This document shows positions 41,430 to 53,015 of a stretch of DNA of 64,000 nucleotides, one piece after another; position 1 is the stretch's first letter, and each line of letters starts with the position of its first letter. Both the position numbers and the translations under genes were made by a program. The notes beneath the pieces are model-generated. The model did not search any database and had not been told where the DNA came from. It worked only from the letters and a program-made list of their open reading frames with translations. This DNA comes from Furcasterigmium furcatum (lineage: Eukaryota; Ascomycota; Sordariomycetes; Glomerellales; Plectosphaerellaceae). The stretch lies in assembly GCA_001599815.1 (NCBI GenBank), contig BCIA01000006.1:3598961-3662960 (forward strand), given 5' to 3'.

Positions 41430-43659
41430 ATGTCTGACAGTCACACTCATCAGCCCTACGGCCTGAACTCGGCGGCCAACGTGTATCCCTCCCCCGGCTC
41501 AACAGTCTTCCCCGCAGGTCTGCCGTCGATGCAGAGCCAGTCGTCTACTTCTCTCAAGCGCGACCACGATGCTGCTGGGCTGCCCGAGGGATCAATCGCC
41601 GGCCTTAGCCCGGAGACGGTCAGTCCCGAGGGCGAGTCTGCTAGGAAACGGCAGAAGCGGAACAAGCCTACCCTGAGCTGCCGTGAGTGTGTCGCGCGCA
41701 AAACAAAGGTACGTTTGTTTGTGAGTCAGATGCGGTTTTTCATCTCTCGCGGTGAGAGATTTGCAAGCAACCCTCAATCTAAGACACAACGACTCGGCGA
41801 AATGCGCCGGTGGCCGAGCTCATATGCGGAGCGCACGGAGCTCACCCCCAAGATCCTCCCACGTGCCCTTTGGATATGGCCTGTGGCCTCGAACCCGTTG
41901 ATAGATGTCTGATTCTCGCGTAGTGCGATCGAGGGCGTCCTCATTGTACGGCCTGCGCCAAAAGGCAGACACAATGCGAATATGAGGCAGTGGCAGATTT
42001 CATCGAGTAAGCTCGCTCCCAGTCTGTAACATGTCCCTCAAGACTCACCAGGCCAGGGAAACGTCGAGGAGCACCGCCAATGGGCCGCGCATGACGAAGC
42101 CTCCATCTTCAAGGGGTCCACGGTCACAGCAGATCCCCAACATCGCGGATCGAGGGGCCATAGACGGCCGGAGCTTCACTTCGCGCGGCCTCCTCTCCCA
42201 CGTCCCCTATTCGATACCGACGGCAAGCAACGTCTTTGGTATCAGCTCGGAGTTCCCGTTTGCAAATTACTGGACGCACTCTGGCGGTCTCCAGGAAGTG
42301 ATTTCGGTGCTGCCTGACAAGGCGCAGGCCGATATACTGATTGCACAGTACTTTGAGGTCGTCGACCCCGTCTACCCCATGGTTCACCGGCAGACCTTCT
42401 ACGCCGACTATGAGCACTTCTGGAACCTGAGGAGCGAGGAGAAGGCACAAGCTGACGCATCCTTTGTCGGCCTCATCTTCACCATGCTCGCCCTCGGGAC
42501 GCAATTCGTGACGACGTCGACATCGGCCAGCCAGAGAAAGACGACTGCTGAGTTCTACGCCTCAGCAAGCAACCAGGCGCTGCGCATCTTCTCGTACATG
42601 AGCACCGCGTCCATACGATCCATCCAAGCCATGGTGCTGGTGACGTATTTCCTCATCAACGACAACCATGCCTCGGACGGTTGGGCGTTTGCGGGTATCC
42701 TCATAAGACAGGCTTACGCGATGGGGCTGCACCGAGACCCTAATATCGGTTCGTCATTACTGGCCATGGTAGAATCTTGTTCGTCTGCTAACATTGTCAG
42801 TGACACCCCATGCACGGCAGTTCGACAAGCAGCAGCGGAGGAAACTGTGGCAGGCAGTGCTCCTCCAGGACACGTTCCTGACAGTGCTCCTGTCCTTGCC
42901 CCCGTCGGCAACACATACGGACGTGTCGGTGGATGACCTCTCGGATGACGGATCGATCATCTCTAACAGCGACCCGACGGACATTGCATACATCCGTGGA
43001 TCCTGGACGCTGGCCAACCTGGTGCAGTCGACGATCTGCTCGTCCCGCTCGCTCGACCTGCCTATTTGCAGGAACGCGCGCCAGAAGTCGAAACTTGTAG
43101 CCGACTTCAGGTCCGTCTACCGCACTTTCCCCGACGTCTTCCGCAGCTGGAGCGCCGACAGCCTCGCCACGCTGGCGCGGACGAACAAGCGGGTGGTCCG
43201 GCAGACGCTGTTCCTGATGAGCAACTACCACCACAACCTGATGCTGGTGCACGCATCCGAATGCGAGGACCTGCCGGCCAACAAGCGTCAGACGCTCGAG
43301 GCGGCGCACAGCGCCATCGGGGCGTTTTTCGTCCTGTTCAACATCTTCGAGACGGAGGCGCGTGTGTGGTGGGTGTTCAACCACCGGGCGTTCCTCGAGG
43401 CGCTGTGCATCGGCAGCGTGATCCGGGAGACGCTCAAGTCGGCGGGCGGGACGGACACGGTGGCGACGGATCCGGTGTATGTGCGGGCGAGGTCGGATAT
43501 CAGTGAGTTCTACCGATGGTCTCTTGCGACGTTACTGAGGAGTTGATGCTGACAAGGCCGGCAGATCGGATGATCCAGATCATGCAGATCATGGGCGAGG
43601 GCGAGGAAGGGTCCGAGGTGGCCAAGACTCGAGTGCAGGTGCTGGCCGAATTCTTGTGA
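41430..43659 (+). CDS. Zn2Cys6 transcription factor with fungal-specific domain
   Basis: Five exons (41430-41708, 41924-42006, 42057-42748, 42801-43502, 43565-43659) join to 616 residues. The zinc cluster is split by a 215-nt intron: LSCRECVARKTK on exon 1 and CDRGRPHCTACAKRQTQC on exon 2, giving the spacing C-x2-C-x6-C-x6-C-x2-C-x6-C. The fungal-specific transcription factor domain follows (about residues 165-330: VLPDKAQADILIAQYFEVVDP, PMVHRQTFYADYEHFW, GWAFAGILIRQAYAMGLHRDP), as in the PF04082 family. Intron 3 has a GTTCGT donor and a TGCTAAC branch point; all junctions preserve frame. The C-terminus is short (TRVQVLAEFL). No target pathway can be named. A putative cut in the ordinary ATG choice is discussed under the upstream leader. 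Confidence 0.85.
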
Positions 43660-44882
43660 GAGGAGCATGTGTGTCTAATCTGTCCGGGTTTCTGGTGTTT
43701 TCGTATGGCGTACTCGGGGAATAGGCCCTACATTGAGGCTGGAAGATGGGCTGGCGGTCTCCCTCGAGACATAATCGACACAATGCTACACATGGACGAA
43801 CTGATCTTATCTGGTTGCTCGGCATTTTCAGCTTCAGCCCCCCAAAAGACCGAGTTGCTGGAATTGACCGAAGCTTGCTTGCTTGCTTGACTCGAGGTGT
43901 GGCTGTTCTTGTTCCAGCAGACACCCTTAAAAGTTGGAATTTGGAGAAGCGTCTCCACTGATTGGCCGGAAGACTCGGGGGCGTTTTTCGAGCTGACACT
44001 CGGCGTGGTGCTCTCGGCTCGGAGGTGAGAAGAACAGCTGTCTTGTTCGATATGAGTCGAATGTACTCAATATCCCGTGAGAGGATTCCTGTATCTCCAG
44101 TACTTGAAACAAGACGAGGGGCCCCGCAGATGAGTCGAGACAGAAGCCCGAAGAGTCCGAGAAAGAGACATCGCCAGTTCTACGACAGCGACCAGACCAC
44201 CTTTGTTCGGTACGGTCACTGACGATCGATCTGCCGGCTCCCGCGAAACGCCTTGGCTCGTGCCCCCGGCGCAGGCAGCAGAATAAACGGCCTCCTCATT
44301 GCACCGACGGCGCCAGCCCCATGCGCCCGCTCCCTCGCCCGACACGCCTATGCGAGTGATCCTTGTCGCTGAGCCACACTCGGACTGAGAACCCCTCGTC
44401 TGTTCTCGTCTTCCTCTCTCCCTCCGACCGTTGAGAGTGCCGGCGCAACTGTAAGCTGCCGTCACAGCGCAGTAGCAGCTGACGACGAACGGGCTAATCG
44501 ACCTCCCACTCACTCCTTTCTCCTCTTCACCTTTCGTCATTCATCCCCTCGAATGCGAGGGCGGTAGACACTCGACGCAGGGCTGAGCGACGCTGACCTT
44601 TTCCTCTCCTTTTTCACCATCTATCCTCTTCCTCTGTTTGTTGTTGAGAAGAGACCGGACGAGGACACGGCGGGCGATAGATGTCCTCACCTCCCCTGGG
44701 TCATTTTCATTTGCCTTACCTCATTTTTACTACTCGTTGACACACGTCGGACCGCGCATTCTCCTTGCGCCGTAGGTGCCAGGCAGACGAGAGGCCACGG
44801 CGCCCTGATTGATTGATTTCTCTTACTCTATTACCTGTGCCACCAGTGGCCACGTCAGGGGACCCGGAATCGCCTCCTCGCC
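43660..44882. other. Intergenic with a GCTT microsatellite
   Basis: A perfect (GCTT)4 occurs at 43873-43888. The right half (about 44,350-44,880) is CT-rich leader for the membrane protein gene. No gene was recognised. Confidence 0.45.
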
Positions 44883-47021
44883 ATGCGTGGCTCCGTCGCC
44901 CTCCAGGCGGCCCTCGGCCTGCTGTGGTCGACAAGTTCGCCGACCTCGCTCGTGACCGCCTTGGCCATCGAGTCTCCCTCCAGCGCCGCCGGCGCTGTGC
45001 CGCCGGAGCACCTCCGTGTCGTATCCCCCGAGGCCCGGGATGAGGGTGAGTCTCCGATACCCTGTCCTGATATCAGTAGTAGTAGACCGGGGATACTGAT
45101 CCTTCCCGGTGTAGGCTCCGTAGATGCCCTATCTTCCGATGACACGGCCACGGCATTTGTTACCTTTGAAGTCCCGGACGATGATGGAGAAGCCGCCAAC
45201 GACGACGAGGACGCCGTCCTTAGCTATGTACGGCCGTCCATCCCCTGATCTGATATCTCCCCCGTGAATGTCTTCCCTAATAACAGTCGTAGACCCTCGC
45301 TCTTCAAATCACACCGGCAGACACCCCCTGCGGCCCGGCCAACATCTCCGTCGCCTCCCAGACCCTCTCCATAGACGCCGACGGCACCGGCCACGCCAGC
45401 TTCTCCCCGAGCGCCGACAACACCGTCACCCTCCCCTTCGAGGCCTCCTGGTCCGTCCACTGCCTCCCCTCCGCCGACCCCGGGGGCGAACCCTCCCAGC
45501 TCCTCCACTTCGACATCACCTCCCTCTCCGGCCGCGCCCTCGAGTCCGGCCTCCTCTCCTTCGTCGCCCAGTTCCGCCAGCACACCCCCGCCGAGATCCT
45601 CAGCGTCGCCGGCTCCGCCGCATCCGTCACCTTCCAGGGCGCGTTCCTTGCCGCCGGCCCCCACGCAGACGAGCGCGACAAGTCCCTCCTCGAGGACATC
45701 GCGCGCCTCGAGGCCCTGCGCCACCGCCTCTCTGACATCGAGGATGCCATCGTAACACTCGAGGAGCACATCGCCTCCTCCTACGGCGTCGAGGCCTCGG
45801 CCCTGGGCATCAAGGGCGCGGCCCCGTCGAAGGAGGGCGAGAAGAATGGCCAGAAGGACGGCGAGAAGTGCACCGAGTTCAAGTGCACGATGCACAAGGT
45901 GGTGAACGACCTCTCCGGCACGGCCAAGAAGCTCTTCGACGAGCTGTTCGGCGACGGCAAAAATGACGACAACACCACGACGGTCACCCGGCCCAAGAGC
46001 GGCCTGGAGCATCCCATCGTCGGTACCCCCTCGGAGAGCCACGACGAAGCGACGCCGAGCAGTACCGCATCCGAGCCGGACGCCTCCTCGCCCGCAATCC
46101 GAACATCCGTAAGTCCTCACCCTTACCTGTGGTAATGTGTGTGTGTGTGCTGACCAGCTCCCCCAGGGCGACTACTCCATGCCCGAGAACATCATGCTCT
46201 TCCTCCCCGCGGTGGCCATGATCGTCGGCATCGCCGTGATCCTCCTCTGCGCCCGCCGCCGCCGCCACCGGTGCAAGGAGGAGGCCCAGCCCGCGGACGA
46301 GGAGACCGGCTTCCTCGCGCGCATGCGTGCCCGCCGCCGCCGCCGCGCGGCCAAGAGGGAGCGCGCCGAGGCCGTAAAGGCCGGCATCCGCGGGTTCTTC
46401 CGCCAGCTGTTCTGCCGCCCCTGTCCCACCGACGCGGAGAAGGAGGCGGAGCGCCAGCGCATCCTCGAGGATCTCGGTAATAACAGCAACGGCGCCAGCA
46501 GCAGCAACAATAGCAGCAGCAGCAGCGCCGCCCCGGCCCCGCGCGTCCTCCAGGATCCGTCCTGGGTCACGGTCGACCTCGAGCAGGCGACATTCGTGGT
46601 TGGCCGCGACAGCGAGGACGAGTCGCCGTATCAGACGCGAGACCGACGGGGGCGCACGGCCGACGCCGAGAGCATCACCCTCGTCGGCTCGGAGCGGGAC
46701 GATGACGAGAGCGACTCGGAGGCGAGCACGACCATGGAGATGGACCTCGCGCGGTTCCGCGAGGCGACGTTCATGGTGGGCAACATGGTGAACGCCCGCG
46801 CGGGGGCTGCGTCCGCGCCGCCGCGCCGCCCGGCGAGCCCGGCGGGGAGTCTACCGGGCTACGCGAGCGACGACCCGTACCCGACCGGCTGGGGAGGCGA
46901 GGCCGAGGAGAGCGAGGAGAGCGAGGACGAGGACGCGGCCGTGCCCGATGGGTTCACGTATCGGCCCGTCACGGCGTCGCAGGGCCCGCGGCCACGGGCG
47001 AGCCTGGACGCGAAGAACTGA
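44883..47021 (+). CDS. Type I membrane protein of unknown function
   Basis: Not recognised. Exons 44883-45227, 45293-46108 and 46167-47021 join to 671 residues (introns GTACGG...CGTAG and GTAAGT...CCCAG). A signal peptide (MRGSVALQAALGLLWSTSS) opens an extracellular part of about 390 residues with a beta-rich region (ISVASQTLSIDADGTGHASF), a charged helical region (EDIARLEALRHRLSDIEDAIV) and CTEFKCTMHKVVNDLSGTAKKLF. One membrane segment at about residues 396-416 (IMLFLPAVAMIVGIAVILLC) is followed by a strongly basic stop-transfer (ARRRRHR). The cytoplasmic tail is Arg-rich, then acidic, with repeated ATF(V/M)VG motifs (QATFVVGRDSED, REATFMVGNMV). The plan suggests a cell-surface or signalling protein. 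A 69-nt in-frame GTGAGT...GTAG segment (45046-45114) could be an extra intron. Confidence 0.75.
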
Positions 47022-47577
47022 GCCTGCGGAAGAGGCTCGTAATATGATGAGATGAACCGGGAACACGGGACTGGAGTTTCATGGCGTTTGCGCATCGGCG
47101 ATGCATTCTTTTTGAGTCCGCCAGGGAGGGCTTCCCTGTTTCTTTCCTCTGTACTACTATATTCATCCGGTCCAGTACTGGTGGCGGCCTGAAGGTCAAT
47201 CCGGGCCGCCTGAGAGGCAGACATAAAGGAGAGCCGTGAGCTCTGAAAATAATACAGCCTCCGTATTCCTACAAACCATGAGACACAAGTGTAGTGAGGT
47301 GTCTGTACCCCTACCATGAGGCGTAAGGTGAGTGAGTGAGGGGGCTCGTGAGAGTGGACCATTTAGCCAAACTCCCCCTTTTGGCGTCGATGAATCATCG
47401 ACATCAACTTTCAAACTGCTACAACATCTGAACTCCCGTACTTCCACCACCCAACAACACCTCTCATCGACAACTTACTCACGAATGCCTCCCGTGCTCT
47501 CATTCCCGACGACAGCAGCACGCCTACACCACATCTCAGCCATCCTCTCGGCCCCGTCTCACAAGGATATACGCACC
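47022..47577. other. Intergenic; leader of the flavin oxidase gene
   Basis: The open frame of the next gene extends back to 47332, with Met codons at 47332 and 47485 that could extend it. The stretch otherwise shows a (GTGA)-like run near 47328-47340. Nothing else was recognised. Confidence 0.45.
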
Positions 47578-48483
47578 ATGTCCGCCTCGTCCTCACCGGC
47601 GCCCTGGCGCTCCCTCTTCCTCGAGCACATATCGACCATGCCAACACCCGAGTTCACCCTCGCAACCCTCCATTCAGAGACGTCCCCATCCGTGCCCAAA
47701 GCCCCAGGGCCGTCCAGCGCCTCTCCGCGGGCCCGTACCTGCGTCTTTCGGGGCATGTTCGCGTCGCTCCCCGTGAACCCGAAGAACACCGCGCCGCTCA
47801 ACCCGCCGGTCTACGAGTCCGATCTGCTCTCCTTCACCACTGACGCCCGCATGCACAAGGTCCCTGACCTCTTCGGCTCCGCAATCCCCAACTCCGGCAC
47901 CCTCGGCTCTGGCGGCGGCGCCCCAGTCGAAGCCGTCTTCTGGCCCCGCGATACCAGCACCCAATGGCGCCTGCGCGGGACGGCCTGGATCCTCACTCCC
48001 GATCTAGATATCGCTGAGGCCGACACCGGCACCGCCCAGGTTCGGGAACTGATCCTCTCTCACCTGCGGCGCCGGACGCGGGAGGAATCAACACGTGCCC
48101 CGGTTCCCGAGGAGCAACAGGGCCAGGTCGCCAGCAACGACGGCGGTGGCGGGTGGACCTTCGCCCGTGAGATCACGGCGCAGTTCGGCAACCTGAGCCC
48201 CCTCATGCGCGGGTCGTTCAAGAACCCGCCTCCCGGCACCCCCAAGAAGCCTGAAGATGGCGACGGCGCGCTTGGGCGGCAGGTGGACGACCTCGACGAC
48301 GCCGAGGCGCGGGCCAACTTCCGTGTCGTCGTCGTCGTCCCAGTCGAGGTGGACCAGACGGACCTCAGCGATCCCAAGAAGCCCCGACGGTGGATCTACC
48401 GGAGGAGCAGCCATGACAGCGCCTCGCTCGAGGACGGCGCGCCGGGGGAGACCGGGTGGGAGAAGATTGAGGTCTGGCCATGA
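47578..48483 (+). CDS. Pyridoxamine 5'-phosphate oxidase-like flavoprotein, Alr4036 family
   Basis: The protein has the FMN-binding split-barrel fold of the Alr4036/PNPOx-like family. Marks are the opening APWRSLFLEHI, the strand RARTCVFRGMFASLP, the phosphate-binding SDLLSFTTDARMHKVPDL and the barrel close VEAVFWPRDTSTQWRLRGTAWIL. A C-terminal extension contains FGNLSPLMRGSFKNPPPG and FRVVVVVPVEVDQTDLSDP..RRWIYRR, typical of the family's dimer region. From ATG 47578 the length is 301 residues. An alternative Met at 47485 would add MPPVLSFPTTAARLHHI, which could act as mitochondrial targeting; CACCATG at 47578 has the better context. Substrate is unknown; FMN binding is inferred from fold. 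It is intronless. Confidence 0.83.
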   Translation: MSASSSPAPWRSLFLEHISTMPTPEFTLATLHSETSPSVPKAPGPSSASPRARTCVFRGMFASLPVNPKNTAPLNPPVYESDLLSFTTDARMHKVPDLFGSAIPNSGTLGSGGGAPVEAVFWPRDTSTQWRLRGTAWILTPDLDIAEADTGTAQVRELILSHLRRRTREESTRAPVPEEQQGQVASNDGGGGWTFAREITAQFGNLSPLMRGSFKNPPPGTPKKPEDGDGALGRQVDDLDDAEARANFRVVVVVPVEVDQTDLSDPKKPRRWIYRRSSHDSASLEDGAPGETGWEKIEVWP

Positions 48484-51400
48484 GCGCGTGAAGCTGGGGA
48501 CCATACCATGATTTGCATGTGAGGCCAGCTGGAATTTCGTCGAGCGAAGAAGCACAGGGGTCCGATATGAGTGGTGGCATGACAGGCAAACTTTCTCTCT
48601 CACTACGACAATGATGTGCCGCGCCTAACTCGATCTTGCTTCCTTACATGACAGGGTTTCAGTATCATGGCGCATGAGCCGAGGCAAATGGAGCGTTCCC
48701 GTCCCTCTCGGCAGGCATCTCTGATGGTGGGCGAGGCCAGATCGCCTTGTGGGCGAATAATCTAGACAACGTATGTACGACATGTCACCACTGTCACACT
48801 GACTGCTACTGCTCGGCGGCTACGCCTGCCACTCATGTAAGACTCCGGGCGGCGTCCCCTGAACCAACTCGTCACCTCATGCGAGAGAGACTTGTTTAAC
48901 CGGATTGTTTGCCTTCTTGACACGCAGGGCAAGACGCTGGGGCAAGTCACCGGAACTTACCGAGTCGCTCATCTCGAAAACTGATGACAGGCGTAAGTAT
49001 TCTTCCAACCGAACCACGGATCCTTGCCCACCTTCAACACCCGCTTCTGATGCCTAATCCAGCCGTGGTCGTCTCGCTCAGGATGACCATTTGGTGCCGC
49101 CTTTTTGGACGTCGCAGTTCTCGGCCCATGTTCTGACTCTGGCACGGGATAGATCCTTGCCCTCACCCAACGGCGTACTTAGTTGAATACACCAACGGAC
49201 GGCAATATCAACCCCCGAAACGGCCTTGCTAGAGATGATCGCCAAGCCCCCGTCATTTCGTGCTCTTCTCGTGTCTCTCGTCGAGAAGATGAGGATGTTT
49301 CATCGGGCAACTTCGGTTGGTCTTGGTATGTACATACCTGGTCCCGTGACAAGTGTCATGCATGTATTCTTCCGGCTTGTCGAAGTGCGTGGAGATTCTC
49401 GCGATTCCCAGCCTCTCGCAATTTCGTCTCGCCCACGCGGGATGACTCGACGAAGATCCCACATGGCAACCTTGCCTGCTCAACAACGGCGGCGGTCCTA
49501 GGCTTCCCGTTCGGGGACGCCGCCGTCAATGCCCCCACTCGGATCGAGCGAATGCTTCCGCGGTAAGACGTTCTGCGCGTTCGAGCGCCAGTCCAAGGCG
49601 GGACACAGTTTGACAGGGCATCGAAATACAGGGGCTGGGGGGAAACGAAATCTGGAGCCTTTCTTTTCCCAGAGTGATTAACGGAGGAATCACAGAGCAG
49701 TTCGTGTCCATGACATGCGGCAGGGCTTCGATGCTCGTGTCCCTAGGGCCGGCCGTTGGCACTAAAAAGCGGACATTGAGCCGTGTGTGTGATGGGTGCA
49801 TGTCATGCTGCAGAGGTGATCTTGATGCATGCGTGGCTCGACCAGTGCCGCCGCCGTTTTCATTTCGATGATACTCCAGGAAATGAAAGTTTGTTGAAAC
49901 CCAAGACTGTCAAGGGCAGGGCGGCGCGCGAGGTGCTCCATGCTCTCAACCACGTGGTTTCCCATCCCCAAGCAAGCCCGGCACAAGTAAGTACCGTTAG
50001 CCCAACAGACACGGCGGTTTGATGGTGCTCATTGAAAAACTCATTGAAAACGGCAATCTCCGTCACGGCACGCGGCACGGGCGTGGGAGCGCCAGGATCC
50101 TGTCGTAAGATGCGCCTCTGGAGATATGCCAGCCAAGGGACCACAGGTTGTTCCAGACTCAAAGGCCCACTGGTGTGTGAACCTGTCAGAGGACTGTTGA
50201 GGGCACGAGGTGGAAACGCATTGAAACTGTTTCGGGCCATTGACATGACATCTCGTTGCCTGCAGATCATCACCTTGTGTGTGTTGCAGCCGGCATCGTC
50301 CGCAGTTGACACCGCCTCTTCTCACCGGCTGCAAAGAGGCCGAGGCGAGACACCACCTACAGTAGTTTGAGCGCGAAGGACCGACCCTCTGCCGGGCAGC
50401 GAGGGAAGGGGTCCAACAGCGGCGGGGTGGAGCGAGCAACCAACCAAGGACCAGGCGAATGTACGAGTATCACGGTGTCGCCCTGCAGGACCCCGCCAAA
50501 GCTAGGTTCCCCCAGTGGTCGGCGAACTCTCCGCTCAGACGCATTATTCTCGGCGACAATGGCTGGAGGTTGGGTTGCATCGCTCTGACAGAGGGTGAGC
50601 CGCAAGATGATGCCTGAGCCGCCCATCTAAGGAGAGAGCTCGTGATAAACCGCGGGTTCCGAAGTTGCGATGCCATAGAAGCAAACCAGCAGTGCTGAGG
50701 GCGGCGGTTGCGTGTCAGCACAGAATCATTGTCAGAAGAGAGTCGCGTGTGTGGTGGTGCTCGAAGTGAGGTCTCGTGGGGAATGGCTCCGATGTCAAGA
50801 TCAGCGCAGGGAAGATCGACGCCTCGGCTCACCAAGGTTTGCTGCAACGATAGGTAGCATCGTGGCTGAGAGGCCGTCGGAGGAAGGGGGGCTCAAACAA
50901 TCTATGCGCGGACTGTATGCTGGGGGCGGCGCAGTGGACGGCACTCTATATCTCGCAGGACCACATCCGCATTCGCCTTGTGAGGAAAGCCATATGCAGC
51001 GGACGGTCTGTCAGTATGCCGGTCACTTGATCCGCACACACGCATTGATGCGCTGTTCGTCCAGGCGGTCGTTCGCTTGATTGAGTTCCTTGATTGGTGC
51101 ACTCGCACAGGGTGGGAACGTCCAACGGCTGCAGAGTGACGATTCGCTGGTGGTCCGATGACAGCAACGGCCGCGCCATCAAGTGTGCCAGAGAGGCTTA
51201 ATTCTTTGACCGGTGGGCGTAACCTGGCAGCAGCCAAAGGTGTGTTGGTGTGATATCGCAGTTGGCCGTTGGATCCGGGATGTGGTCGATTGAAGGACGG
51301 AGTACGTAGATGAACACGCAACAGGAGCGGCAGGGCAAATGGCGGCGAACTTGTCTCCCCTCATCTCCTCATGCTGCATGCATGCATGACAGACAAGATG

Positions 51401-53015
51401 CGCAATTGCTCGTCTGGAGGAGGCGGGTGGGCGGGAAATCCCACCATCCCTGGTCGCAAGCCGACGTCGCTCATGCCAATGGACACATCAACAAATTGAG
51501 GTCTTTTGTCGTTGCCGCCGGCCGCGGGGTGTGTGTGAGACATCGGAATCATGACGGAGCGAGCGCAGGGCGAGGTCAGGGAGTCGGGTGGGGTTTTGAT
51601 TGTGTTCGAGGGCCCTGAAGTCATCGCGGATGACGGATGCGAGGAAGGAGACAGGAGACGACAAGCAGGGGCACGGCGGGAAGGAGCAGCTTCTCGACGG
51701 TTATGGTTAGGTACCTACCTCCCTAGCAGGCAGGATGGAGGTTGGCTCCTTCCCCCTTCTCGGACGACCTAATTGAACAGGTATGGGAAGGTGAAAACAG
51801 CACCAGGTGCGCCACGGCCATCACCCATCACCCATCACCCGCGGTTCCTTCCTTGCCGGGCTTCCATCCTTCCCTCCCGTCCTCTGGGGTCGGATGATTC
51901 TCACATGCCCTTGCCCTCATTCCCATGTCATCTTCAGCACTCCCCACCAACCAACAAACCTGAATAACCGGGAAGGTGCAAACGACCACGCTGGGGCTGG
52001 GGGAGACAAAGAGAGCTGGAGACGTGCCAGGCCACTCCCGAGCGACGGCGGCGGCATTAGCGGCCTCGTTTCAGTGGCCCAATTCCAAGCTTCAGCACCA
52101 TCCCGAATGAGCCCCTCTTCGTCCGGGCATCCATCCTTCACGCTTGTTCTTCCCTTCCCCTTCTTCGGACTCCACCGCAACCAACGAACCAGTCTGTCTG
52201 GCCCGCTGCCCCCGGCTCTTCTACAAGTGCCCGGTTCATCCGCCATCCAATCCCTTGTCCTCCGGCTCCAATTCTACTCATAACTGAACCAACATCCCGT
52301 CCGACGTTTCTGCGCATCCTCGTCCGAGACCGATCTCTCCTCTCCTCACTCCCCGTGCTTGATCGAACTTGGGCCGCCTCGCAAAGCCGGAGAGTCTCAG
52401 CAGACCAGACCAGACCGGACCAGACCTAAGCGAGCAACCGAGCTCATCGCGACCGTCACATAGCACTGCCGATCTCCGGTCTGCCCCCCACAGCCCACCT
52501 GAGCTGGTCTCCAGCCAGCGTCTCAGGGTCCTCCACAAAAGAAAACACCAAGCCCATGCTGCCGTGCGCCAGTCCGGCCCGCTGCTGCCCTCATTACGGC
52601 CGTTGTCACGCCGCCCAAGCGCAAGTCTCACTCGAACACTAACTCGCCAACTCGCGAAATCATCTTTCTCCTGCGCACCTCTCTGCTGCCCTCACCTCGC
52701 ACATAAATCGAATCGCCCTGCCGCGCTTGCCAACCCCCAATCGACTCGTGCTGATCCCCGCCTCCGCACGCCTCGTCTTTCCAGAATCTTCATCCGCCGA
52801 TCGTTCGGTATCCATCATCCCGAAACGGATCATCCTTGCCGTTGCTTCGCCACTGCTGGTCGCCTTGCTTTCCAGCATCTCGAGCATTTTGTTTCCGACC
52901 TCCTCCAAAACGCTGTCTTGGACGTTGGGGTTGCGAGAACACCCGACGTCCGGCGAACGAACTTCACCAGCCACGACCCAAAATCAGGAGAGACCTTGAT
53001 CCCTAGGACTCCATC
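48484..53015. other. Largest gene-free stretch (4.5 kb)
   Basis: No open frame on either strand has recognisable motifs or convincing splicing. There is a 21-nt tandem (ATCACCC)3 at 51820-51840 and a degenerate CAGAC repeat (ACCAGACCAGACCGGACCAG) at about 52403-52425. From about 51,900 to 53,015 the plus strand is a pyrimidine-rich leader for the gene at 53016. No tRNA, transposon or repeat ends were recognised. A longer transcript or undetected small genes remain possible. Confidence 0.5.

Noticed and set aside
45224..46120. 298-codon minus-strand open frame in the membrane protein gene
   Set aside because: Shadow of the highly biased plus-strand codons; Gly/Glu-rich and without motifs.
49860..50312. 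150-codon minus-strand frame with a hydrophobic segment
   Set aside because: No homologous motif, no promoter arrangement, and surrounding frames look random.
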